DNA of 64,000 bases from Azolla caroliniana (Eukaryota > Polypodiophyta): contig JBHGNT010000007.1 of the NCBI GenBank assembly GCA_043228905.1, positions 3,596,001-3,660,000 on the forward strand. Reading direction: 5' to 3'. A program made the position numbers and the translations under genes. Positions 47,406-57,700 of this stretch are shown here, one piece after another; within the stretch, counting starts at the first letter, position 1; each line of letters begins with the position of its first letter. The notes under the pieces are model-generated. The model did not search any database and was not told the origin of the DNA. It saw only the letters and a list, made by a program, of their open reading frames with translations.

Positions 47406-47409
47406 GGAA
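47406..47409. repeat. Left target-site duplication of transposon T (GGAA)
   Basis: GGAA stands immediately before the left terminal inverted repeat and again at 59192-59195 after the right one. Deleting T and one GGAA rejoins the gypsy E polyprotein in frame. Confidence 0.93.
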
Positions 47410-47434
47410 GGGTGAAAGCATGCGAGTGGAAACA
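47410..47434 (+). repeat. Left terminal inverted repeat of T
   Basis: 25 bp, 24 of which match the complement of the right end. Confidence 0.95.
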
Positions 47435-47770
47435 ATTAGCTATGTCCTTGACATAGCTAATTAGCTATGCAAAAAGCTACCATTGATAAATAGTCATTTT
47501 AGTAAAAAGCCATCATTAATAAATTAAGTATGCAAAAAACTACCATTGAAAATACTAGAGTGTTTTAATTACATATGTAAATGAGTGCCATAAATGTGCA
47601 ACATAAATTGATGTGTGCACCATAAATGTGTACCATAAATTATATATCGAATTCCTAGGTCCATTATGCATGATCCTTTGCCACATCACGTAGGCCATCT
47701 CTAGTTGAGTACTGTGGGTTAGTTGCTACCACTGTTGCTAAACCCTATCGAGTCCACCTGCCGCCACTCT
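47435..47770. other. Left subterminal region of T
   Basis: It starts with copies of the TAGCTAATTAGCTA palindrome within 50 bp of the TIR, then AT-rich DNA with 'GCAAAAAGCTACCATTGA'-like repeats. No gene is seen. Confidence 0.7.
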
Positions 47771-48500
47771 ACACTGAGGGGCCGCTACTGTGCGTTCCAA
47801 GCATCATCAAAGAGCTGCTCAATCTGACGGGGTTCTCTTCTCTGTGACACTCTACACTCAGGGGCCACTACTGTGCATTCCAAGCATCATCAAAGAGTTG
47901 TTCAATCTGACGGGGTTCTCTTCTCTGTGCCACTCTACACTCAGGGGCCATTACTGTGTGTTCCAAGCATCATCAAAGAGCTGTTCAATCTGAGGGGGTT
48001 CTCTTCTCTGTGCCACTCTACACTCAGGGGCCATTACTGTGCGTTCCAAGCATCATCAAAGAGCTGTTCAATCTGAGGGGGTTCTCTTCTCTGTGCCACT
48101 CTACACTCAGGGGCCGCTGCTGTGCGTTCCAAGCATCATCAAAGAGCTGTTCAATCTGACGGGGTTCTCTTCTCTTTGCCACTCTACACTCAGGGGTTGC
48201 TACTGTGCGTTCCAAGCATAATCAAAGAGCTATTCAATCTGACGGGGTTCTCTTCTCTTTTCCACTCTCACTCAGGGGCCGCTACTGTGCGTTTCAAGCA
48301 TCATTGGTAACTGTTCAATCTGACGGGGTTCTCTTCTCTTTTCCACTCTCACTCAGGGGCCGCCACTGTGCGTTTCAAGCATCATTGGTAACTGTTCAAT
48401 CTGACGGGGTTCTCTTCTCTATGCCACTCTATTCTCAAGTGCCTTCTATGTGCGTTTCAAGCATCATCGGTAACTGTTCAATCTGACGGGGTTCTCTCCT
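47771..48500 (+). repeat. 83-bp tandem repeat array upstream of the transposase gene
   Basis: Six copies exactly 83 bp apart (phrase 'GTTCCAAGCATCATCAAAGA' near 47795, 47878, 47961 and so on) are followed by about three shorter, diverged copies. The chain of overlapping small frames here is a by-product of the repeat. It lies between the left end and the transposase start, where promoter or transposase binding sites would be expected. Confidence 0.93.
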
Positions 48501-48831
48501 CCATTGCCATCATTCTATACTCAGTTGCCACTACTGTCCAGTCCCGGATTGCTTCCACATTTCGATTTGACGGAGTTCACTCATCCAACGGCAACATTCT
48601 ACACTCAGTTGTTGCCATTGGTCGGTCTTGGATCGCCTCCTCAACTGTTGGATCCAACAGAGTGAAATCCTCTACTGTTCGGTCTTGGATTGCAATAACT
48701 TTTCTGTCTATTGATTATCTTGTGTATTGTTGTGTCTAATCTTGTGTATTGTGTGGAATATTTTTGTGTATTGTTGTTGCCCATAGCCATCTTTAATACT
48801 TGTTTTTTTTCTGGAAATTTAGGGTTTAAAC

Positions 48832-51800
48832 ATGTCTAGCCAAATGGAAGGGGAAGAAGGGTGTTTAGAATTACCCCTCAATGATCATAAGGATAGGGAT
48901 GATGTTATCAGGACACAACAAGCCATACGAAACTATTGGGCAGAAAAAAAAAGGAAACATCGTCAATTGTTGAAGGATACGAAAGCCACACTCAGTAAAG
49001 GTAAGGATAGTTTAGCTGAGAATGTACGTAATGCGACTACCATCATAGAGAGAAAGGTTGTAGACTATTTCAATGTTCAAACCAAGCACATCAGCAATGA
49101 AGAAAAGAAGGTAGTACTTTATGGAATATGTAATGATCCATCGATAAAGGACTTAGTTGATTGTGATGGTCTTAATGCAAACATATCATATATTTTAGTA
49201 AATAATCTTCGTAATAGTTTCGTATCCATGAGCAGGTCAGAAGATGATCTTGTCTTAAAAAGGTCTAGTCTAATGATGTTACTTAATAGTGATGTTGACG
49301 ATATAAACATCAGTGAGCTATCTAAGGTAATTGGTGTTAGTAGAAAAACAGTGTACAATACAATGAACCGTATAATTTCCTCGGGTGAAGGAACTAGTCT
49401 ACTAAAGCTAACTACAAGATGTAAGCCAATGACACCCATAACATTTGAAATCAAGGATGTAATCACAATGTTTTGGACTAATGAGAGTAGGGTTTCACCC
49501 AATAAAAAGGATTTATGCAGGAAACGTGTTGGAAGAAATCAATACGAGGAGCATCCCATTCATCTTCTTGATGTACCTCAGGTATTTACATTTATCTCAA
49601 CATTTGTTTTGACTCTACTCGGAAAGTTAATTAGCTCAGTTAGCAGAAAAGCTAATTAGCTTATCAGTTACATTTACCTCAGTTAGCTACTAGGATCGCT
49701 ACTACATAGGTAACTAGCTACTCTCAATAGTTACTACCATGATAGCTAATTAGCTATTCTCAATAGCTAATTTAGCTACTACCAGATAATTAGTTGTACT
49801 GCTAGCTAGTTAGCTATCATGGTAGCTAGTTAGCTATTTCGTTATTACCAGCTAATTAGCTACTAGGAAAGCTAATTAGCTACCATGATAGCTAATTAGC
49901 TACTATGATAGCTACTACATAGGTAACTGGCTACTCTCAATAGCTACTACCATGATAGCTAATTAGTTAGGATAGCTAATTAGCCACCATTATAGCTAAT
50001 TAGCTACTAGACCAGCTAATTAGCTACCATGATAGCTAATTAGTTACTAGGACAACTAATTAGCCACCGTGATAGCTAATTAGCTACCATGATAGCTAAT
50101 TAGCTACTATACCAGCTAATTAGCTACCATGATAGCTAATTAGTTACTAGGAAAGCTAATCAGCCACCATTATAGCTAATTAGCTACTAGACCAGCTAAT
50201 TAGCTACCACGATAGCTAATTAGCTACTAGACCAGCTAATTAGCTACCATGATAGCTAATTAGTTACTAGGAAAGCTAATTAGCCACCATGATAGCTAAT
50301 TAGCTACTAGAGTAGCTAATTAGCTACCATGATAGCTAATTAGCTACTAGGACAACTAATTAGCTACTAGAGCAGCTAATTAGCTACCATGATAGCTAAT
50401 TAGCTACTAGGACAACTAATTAGCTACTAGGACAGCTAATTAGCTACCATGATAGCTAATTAGCTACTACGACAGCTAATTAGCTACCATGACAGCTAAT
50501 TAGCTACTAGAATAGCTAATTAGCTACTAGAATAGCTAATTAGCTACCATGATAGCTAATTAGCTACTACGACAGCTAATTAGCTACCATGATAGCTAAT
50601 TAGCTACTAGGACAACCAATTAGCTACTAGGACAGCTAATTAGCTACCATGATAGCTAATTAGCTACTACGACAGCTAATTAGCTACCATGATAACTAAT
50701 TAGCTACTAGAATAGCTAATTAGCTACCATGATAGCTAATTAGCTACTACGACAGCTAATTAACTACCATGATAGCTAATTAGCTACTAGGACAACTAAT
50801 TAGCTACTAGGACAGCTAATTAGCTACCATGATAGCTAATTAGCTACTAGAATAGCTAACTAGCTACTAGAATAGCTAACTAGCTACTAGAATAGCTAAT
50901 TAGCTACTAGGATAGTTAGCTAGTTACGAGAATAACTAATTCCCCTTTATTACGCAGGTCGATTTATTTATTAGGTTCAAACGAATGCATCCAACTATCA
51001 AAGTTCAACTACGAACATTCGAGTCTCTTAAGCCACACTTTGTGAGACGCTTAAAGGATCGATACACATGTTGTTGCATTTACCATGTACAGATGGGTTT
51101 TCTGAAGGACTCTGTTAATCTACTACGTCACCATAGCGCATCCCTAACTAATACAGTTTGCACATGTGGGTGCCCAATCTGTCGATCAAGCCCGCAAGAG
51201 GAGTGTAAATCATCTGAGCACGTTATCTCTTCCATGAGTTATTTATTAGATTCAATATTGTGTCCGAGAGAAACTGACGCTATCTTCCATATTCATAAAT
51301 GTGTCATGGGTTTATGTCAAGATTGTGGCCCTACTAGATTTAGGTGGTGTCCAAATGAATTGAGTAGTGAAATATTGATCTCTGTGAAGTTATTTGAGTC
51401 AGTGAACACCAATTTCGAAGGAAAGGTGTGTAAAAGAAAGGATCTAGTTCGGAAGATGCTTAAACCAAGGGATTTGGTGTCTCTGTTTGTAGTATCTCTA
51501 GGAAAGTTCATTAAACACAACTTCATTTATTCATGGCAGGCCCATCAGTTTAAGACTTGCATATCTGATTTCCCAAATGATGTAGTAGTCTCAGTAGTAG
51601 ATTTCGCAGAGAATTATACTTTCAAGCAGCAGAATGAAATTCAATCTATGCATTGGTGTTCAGTTCAGGTAACCATTTTTGTGCACATAACATATTTTCG
51701 AGTTTCAGGTGATGTTAAAAAAGTAATTCATTTCTTTATTTCCGATGATAAGAAGCATGATACCTTGTTCGTCCAACACTGTTTTAAGTTACATTGGCAG

Positions 51801-52799
51801 TGGTTATTAGCTCAACGTTTGGAGCTTACTCAACATTGGGTCTGGTCTGACGGAGCTGCGTCACAATTCAAGGCTCGACGTCCATTTTATTTTGTGGGGA
51901 GGTATCCTGCTATAACAGGTTTGGAGATGAGATGGAATTTTTTTGGGTCTGGCCATGGTAAAGGTGAACATGATGGTGCGGGGGCTGTTATAAAGCGGGC
52001 ACTTACCCATGAACAACTAAAGACAGATGGTGTGCACATGAATTGTGCATCACATGTAGTTGAATTTTTAAGAACAAATATGTCGACGAGTGCCACAGGT
52101 GTTTATTCCTCGCAAGTTCAAGATATCAAACGTGAATTTTGGGAAGTGAAGATAGATGAAGTAAATAGGGAGAAGACCTGGGAGTGCCAAGGAATTCCCG
52201 AATTGCGATCTCTGCATGCTGTTCGCGGTTATTCCAGGTTGGATGGTCATTGTATTGCGGTTAGAGAATTGACTTGTTTTTGCTTCCATTGTGTGCAGGG
52301 AAATTGGAGATATTGTCTAAACAAAGCATACATTCAGAATTGGGAGTATCACACTCTGAATGATAAGGAAGCAGTTGATGGAGAAACAGGGCAGAATGCT
52401 GACTTCACATATGAGGGACTTGGAGATACTTTGAGTGATGTCCTGAACGTTGGGGATAACTTCGCTGTAAATGCTGAAGAAGGCAATTCAGAGGGTGCTG
52501 ATTTCTATATATTAAAGTGCACGGTTAGTAAACAGTGTGCAAGGCAGAATATTGTAGATGCATGGGGAAATTTTGTATCTGCCGGGACATTCTACATCGA
52601 AGGCATTTTTTATGCAAAACTAGATGACTACGAATATGTGTACAGGCTGTTAGAAGACAAACCAGCGGCGTATATGTACTCTCATTTGGTCAGATGCATC
52701 AACGTCCCAATGTCAGAATACAATAGCTGCTCCGGTTTATACACTGTTGGTGCTAATGTGTATGAATGTATTTACAATAGTATGCCATGGAATTTGTAG
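48832..52799 (+). CDS. Transposase of element T, 2 exons, about 863 aa
   Basis: Exon 1 is 48832-49581 and exon 2 is 50958-52799; the intron is GT-AG and the phase agrees. Residues about 1-250: basic N-terminus and a helix-turn-helix-like 'SELSKVIGVSRKTVYNTMNRI'. Exon 2: 'RTFESLKPHFVRRLKDRYTCCCIYH', a Cys cluster (CTCGCPIC), then the catalytic region: 'VVDFAENYTFKQQNEIQSMHW', 'WVWSDGAASQFKARRPFYF' and 'FFGSGHGKGEHDGAGAVIKRA'. I infer the acidic triad to be D of DFAEN, D of SDG and E or D of GKGEHDG. A C-terminal Cys motif (CFCFHCVQGNWRYC) follows. From memory, proteins with these motifs are found, mostly unannotated, in seed-free plants, algae and animals. The ATG at 48832 is the first in frame. 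No stops or shifts are present. Confidence 0.87.
49582..50957 (+). other. Intron of the transposase gene filled by a 20-bp palindromic satellite
   Basis: Donor CAG/GTATTT at 49581/49582 and acceptor TACGCAG/GTC at 50957/50958. Almost the whole intron is the repeat array at 49626-50939. Confidence 0.85.
49626..50939. repeat. 20-bp satellite array built on TAGCTAATTAGCTA (array 1)
   Basis: A unit of 20 bp such as TAGCTAATTAGCTACCATGA repeats roughly 60 times. The 14-bp core is a perfect palindrome. Variation is mostly in the 6-bp spacer (CCATGA, CTAGGA, CTACGA). Confidence 0.95.
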
Positions 52800-53274
52800 C
52801 TACAAGTAGCACTTACCATGTTCTCTCGTAAAACAAACATGTATTTCGCGAAAACAGATCAATAAATTCGTTTGGAATCAATTTCTTGTATACAGTCTGC
52901 TTTCTGTGCTTCTTTCTCAATAAAATCATGTCTTTTTTGTTAAGTTTTAAGTTATAAGTTATAGCGAAATAGTCATCAGTAGCTAATTAGCTGTACAAAT
53001 GCAGCTAATTAGCTGTACAAATGTATTTACAATAGTATGCCATGGAATTTGTAGCTACAAGTAGCACTTACCATGTTCTCTTGTAAAACAAACATGTATT
53101 TCGCGAAAACAGATCAATAATTCGTTTGGAATCAATTTCTTGTATACAGTCTGCTTTCTGTGCTTCTTTCTCAATAAAATCATGTCTTTTTTGTTAAGTT
53201 TTAAGTTATAAGTTATAGCGAAATAGTCATCAGTAGCTAATTAGCTGTACAAATGCAGCTAATTAGCTGTACAA
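52766..53274 (+). repeat. 255-bp tandem duplication covering the transposase 3' end
   Basis: 52766-53020 is repeated at 53021-53274 with one deleted base. The unit includes the last codons, the stop, the presumed 3' UTR and AATAAA-type signals, and ends in TAGCTAATTAGCTG repeats. Confidence 0.92.
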
Positions 53275-53422
53275 ATGCAGCTAATTAGCTGTCAATAGCT
53301 AAATAGTCATCAATAGAATGAAATCAACAATCTGCAACATATTCCTCAAATTACACAGTAGATAAGTACAGTGGGAACAAGTAATTAAATTCTTCATTGA
53401 ATAATGTCATCTCTTTACATAT

Positions 53423-54592
53423 TTATAAATTACCATTGGAAATGTCTACAAATCTCCTATAAACAGCTAAGCTCTTGCTAGTCAGTGGAACGAGTCTACA
53501 TATATTATCCGCATATTGAGCTCGGTATGGAGTCCACAACCATGCACCTAGTTGGCAGCTCACTGTTTGCACTAGGTACTGTTCAGGCATTTCCTCGGGT
53601 AGAATGAGACAGCATCTCCGAATATTGAAGTAGTGTCGGAAATGTTCTGTATCCAAAATCAATGTATTGTCGGCATTATATTCAGGCCAAGTAGCCCAAA
53701 AATCAGAAAGTCTCTTGAATCTTGCAGCTTCCATCTGCTCACAATTTTCTCGTGCCCATTGACCTTTAAAACGACTTCGCCATTTTGGGAAGAATCTTGC
53801 CAAACACTTCCACACATCTGATTTTGGTTTTTCACTCCAAATAAACAAATCAAAGTATTCCACAGCCCACTCTAGAAACTGATTTGCGTCCCTCCTTGGC
53901 TGCATATATCTCACACTCATCAAGACTTTATCGAGCTCCAAGATCAAGGCTCTTCTTTCGACTTCTAGTGGTTTAGGTTTCCATTCCTGAAACTGAGCCG
54001 TTGTTACACCATTTTCTGGTAGGATACGATCAATCTCAATCAGCTCAGGTTCGGCTGACACAACTGGTGTCCTTTTCCTCTTTAAACCCCTAGTCGACTG
54101 TGTTGGGCCTAGCTTCACATTTTGGTGCTCTTGTTTTGTCGACTTAGTTATCAATCCTTGGATTACCTCAGTGCATGTAGCTACTGTTCTGCTCGATATC
54201 AGTCCACTGGTATCACATGCTGCATCTACCTGCAACACCAAGTCATCCGTGCTACATGCTGCATCTACCTGCAACACCAAGTCATCCGTGCTACATGCTG
54301 CATCTACCTGCAACACCAAGTCATCCGTGCTACATGCTGCATCTACCTGCAACACCAAGTCATCCGTGCTACATGCTTGATCAACTTGTGTGACCAGATC
54401 ACTTGTGTCAGTTGCTACATCTACTTTCAAGATGGGGCCCTTTAAACATGCCGCAACATCAACAGTATCCACACTGCCATTGGCCTTACGAGCAATAGAA
54501 TCAAACCCTTTAGACTCTGCAACATCAGAAAACACCAACATATTCACACTCACAAAGTAACTAATAGTCTCACAAAACAATATCCTGAACAT
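53423..54592 (-). CDS. FCP1/SCP-like HAD-domain protein of element T, about 389 aa, catalytic Asp lost
   Basis: Residues about 215-325 resemble the FCP1/NIF phosphatase fold: 'RRALILELDKVLMSVRY' sits where family members have a DxDxT/V loop, 'FLEWAVEYFDLFIWSEKPKSDVWKCL' matches the second motif region, and 'NADNTLILDTEHFRHYFN' the last. The nucleophile position reads ELDKV, with Glu instead of the first Asp, so it is probably not an active phosphatase. The N-terminal half has four exact 13-residue repeats (CSTDDLVLQVDAA) and an NLS-like 'LKRKR' near 171. I start it at ATG 54592, but an upstream exon is possible, since a good acceptor (TTCAG) lies next to this ATG. It is downstream of and co-oriented with the RING-like gene and convergent with the transposase. 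Confidence 0.65.
   Translation of the reverse strand: MFRILFCETISYFVSVNMLVFSDVAESKGFDSIARKANGSVDTVDVAACLKGPILKVDVATDTSDLVTQVDQACSTDDLVLQVDAACSTDDLVLQVDAACSTDDLVLQVDAACSTDDLVLQVDAACDTSGLISSRTVATCTEVIQGLITKSTKQEHQNVKLGPTQSTRGLKRKRTPVVSAEPELIEIDRILPENGVTTAQFQEWKPKPLEVERRALILELDKVLMSVRYMQPRRDANQFLEWAVEYFDLFIWSEKPKSDVWKCLARFFPKWRSRFKGQWARENCEQMEAARFKRLSDFWATWPEYNADNTLILDTEHFRHYFNIRRCCLILPEEMPEQYLVQTVSCQLGAWLWTPYRAQYADNICRLVPLTSKSLAVYRRFVDISNGNL
54228..54385 (-). repeat. 39-bp coding tandem repeat (four 13-residue units)
   Basis: Four identical 39-bp units in the HAD-like gene, with diverged partial units at the edges. Because 39 is a multiple of three, the frame is kept in any copy number. Antisense open frames in this place are artefacts of the repeat. 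Confidence 0.93.
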
Positions 54593-54765
54593 CAAAGAGT
54601 TTCAGTCATAGAACAACACTCTTCAAATTATCTTGGAAAAACATCATAGAGTTCCATTACATAATGTGGATCAAGCAACAACCAATCTGAGGTTTTACTT
54701 GTCCAACAGGATAGTAAAACTTCATAAAACCCTAGCAAAATCCCTAAGCTAACAATCATATCCAA

Positions 54766-57700
54766 CTAAACAGTATTTCGCTCCACTACGTCTGGGCCCC
54801 TTGACCGAGTAACTGGTCTTGTTCCCGATCGTGGCCCCTTCTTCAGCCTTTTTCTGGTTGGTTCCCCATTTAGCCTTGCTTCTAGGACCCAATGCGCAAG
54901 TGTGTCCTCCTCCGACAACCTTCCCATCGCCTCAGCAGCTAATTGCACATCAGCCATTTCTTGAACTAGCTTTTCAAGTACAGAGGGATCTGTTTGGACA
55001 TTTTCAGTAGTTGGGCTCGGTGGGGTGGAATCAAGGTCTTGAGACTCGAAGAAATGTTGCATCAAGTGTTCATAAACACTGTTGTTGTGAACCTCAGTTT
55101 TACATGTTGTTTCCACTATTTCATGGCATTTCACATCGTTGCCTAATTCAGTACACTGTTCCAAAAGAATAGGGTGCAGCTGATCTGAAGGAGATGTGAT
55201 AGCAGGACTCTTACTTTCAGCCACATTGGCAGTAGTATCCTCCTCAGTTGCAGCATCATCAGCACCAGACACATCGTGTGCCGTCCTTAATCCACAAGAT
55301 TCTACAATAACATGACAGTTATTTAGGATAGCTAATTAGCTACTTTACTAAACTATGGTAGAAGCTAGGATAGCTAATTAGCTAGTACGATAGCTAATTA
55401 GCTAGTATGATAGCTAATTAGGTACTTTACTCAACTATGGTAGTAGTTAGGATAGCTAATTAGGTACTTTACTCAACTATGGTAGTAGTTAGGATAGCTT
55501 ATTAGCTACTAGGACAGCTAATTAGCTGCCAGTAGCTAATTAGCTACTAGGATAGCTTATTAGCTACTTTACACAACTATGGCAGTAGCTACTAGGATAG
55601 CTAATTAGCTACTAGGATAGCTAATTAGCTACTAGGATAGCTAATTCGCTAGTAGGATAGCTAATTAGTTGCCAGCAGCTAATTAGCTAGTAGGATAGCT
55701 AATTAGCTACTAGGATAGCTAATTAGTTGCCAGTAGCTAATTAGCTAGTAGGATAGCTAATTAGGTACTTTACTCAACTATGGTAGTAGCTAATTAGCTA
55801 GTAGGATAGCTAATTAGGTACTTTACTCAACTATTAGCTAATTAGCTACTAGGATAGCTTATTAGCTACTTTACACAACTATGGCAGTAGCTAATTAGTT
55901 ACTAGGATAGCTAATTAGTTGCCAGTGGCTAATTAGCTAGTAGGATACCTAATTAGCTTTTTTACACAACTATAGTACTAGCTAATTAGCTAGTACCATA
56001 GCTAATTACCTACTAGGATAGCTAATTAGCTAGTAGGATAGCTTATTAGCTACTTTACACAACTATAGTAGTAGCTAGGATAGCTAATTAGCTACTTTAC
56101 TCAACTATGGTAGTAGCTAGGATAGCTAATTAGCTACTATGGTAGCTAATTAGCTACTTTACTCAACTATGGTAGTAGCTAGGATAGCTAATTAGCTACT
56201 TTACTAACTATGGTAGTAGCTAGGATAGCTAATTAGCTACTTTACTAACTATGGTGGTAGCTAGGATAGCTAATTAGCTACAATGAAAGCTAATTAGCTA
56301 CTTTCTCAACTATGTAGTAGCTAGGATAGCTTATTAGCTACTAGGACAGCTAATTAGCTGCCAGTAGCTAATTAGCTACTAGGATAGCTAATTAGCTGCC
56401 AGTAGCTAATTAGCTACTAGGATAGCTTATTAGCTACTTTACACAACTATGTCAGTAGCTAATTAGCTACTATGATAGCTAATTAGCTAGTAGGATAGCT
56501 AATTAGCTTTTTTACACAACTATGGTACTAGCTAATTAGCTAGTACCATAGCTAACTAGCTACTAGGATAGCTTATTAGCTACTTTACACAACTATGGCA
56601 GTAGCTAATTAGTTACTAGGATAGCTAATTAGTTGCCAGTGGCTAATTAGCTAGTAGGATAGCTATTTAGTTTTTTTACACAACTATGGTACTAGCTAAT
56701 TAGCTAGTACCATAGCTAATTAGCTACAAGGATAGCTAATTAGCTAGTAGCTCATTAGCTGCCAGTAGCTAATTAGCTAGTAGGATAGCTAATTAGAAAA
56801 GACTAAGCTTATTAGCTACAGTATGGTATACCTGTTTGTTTTCTCCACTCATTTGGTAGAGTTGTACTGCAATCTCCCAAACAGAATGTAGCAATTCGAC
56901 AGGCATGTTGAAAACAAAGCAGATGGTATGTGTGGTTGCATGGTTGTAGGTGAACCAACAAAGACGCAGTTTTGTCCTCCACACCTAACCCGCAAGCGAT
57001 GCAACGTGCTTGAACTGTCAATAAATCATTTTTTGGTTCTACTTCATTTGGTAAGGGAGCAAGAATGTTCAGGTCCAAATCCTGTCTGGTCCTTACCATT
57101 CCCTCCACAAAATGTAGCTTCTTCTTAAGGCAGCTAACTACCTGTTCTTGATGAATGTATTGTTCCTTCAACGCAACAGAGAAATTTACCGATTAATTAT
57201 TCTTGTTGTTGAAAGATACACCAACTTTGCTCAGGAATCGTTAACTTACTTGAAGCTCATCCAAATTGTAATCTGCAACAGTATTTACACCTAGAAGGTC
57301 CAGGTTCATTGAAAGAACCTGGATCTCTATTTGCAGTTCTATTTTACGCTGGGGATCCAGTGGCCCCTCTAATTCAAGCTCCTGTTGCGCAACCTATTCC
57401 AGATAATGCTTGATTAGCACATTTTACCCGTTATTTATAACACAATCACATACCAGCAAAACAATAGTTACCTGAATCTTATTTCTAATTGTTGTAACAG
57501 CAGAAGTAACTTTGCTCTCCATTGCAGAAGCCATTGTGGCTTTCTCTAAATCAGTCTTAAAAAATGCCAATGTCTCATAGGCTTCATGGACATTTTTTAG
57601 CATATAGCTAACCAATGTCTCACCTGTATCATCGACATTGGCTTTCCTTGGGTGTCGGTGTGGTGTATGCCCCCGGTCTTGCTGGGAGTCGGCAGTTGCA

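Noticed and set aside
47790-48486. Ladder of small proteins starting with 'RSKHHQRA' every 83 bp
   Set aside because: They arise from the 83-bp tandem repeat and overlap one another; no start context or conservation argues for translation.
51670-51712. Possible second intron in the transposase gene (CAG/GTAACC … TTTCAG/GTG)
   Set aside because: The stretch is in frame and encodes 'VTIFVHITYF', which fits the conserved pattern after the 'QSMHW' motif; removal would damage the domain.
54122-54445. Antisense frames rich in Cys/Tyr or Thr/Ser over the 39-bp repeats
   Set aside because: They are shadows of the coding repeat on the minus strand.
54766-55272. Separate small gene starting at 55272
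   Set aside because: That start would be GTG; the frame is open upstream to a good splice acceptor at 55301 with the right phase, so it is the last exon of the six-exon gene.
49626-56815. CRISPR-like array (short regular repeats with short spacers)
   Set aside because: The host is a plant, spacers are only 6 bp and not unique, and arrays lie in introns of a transposon.
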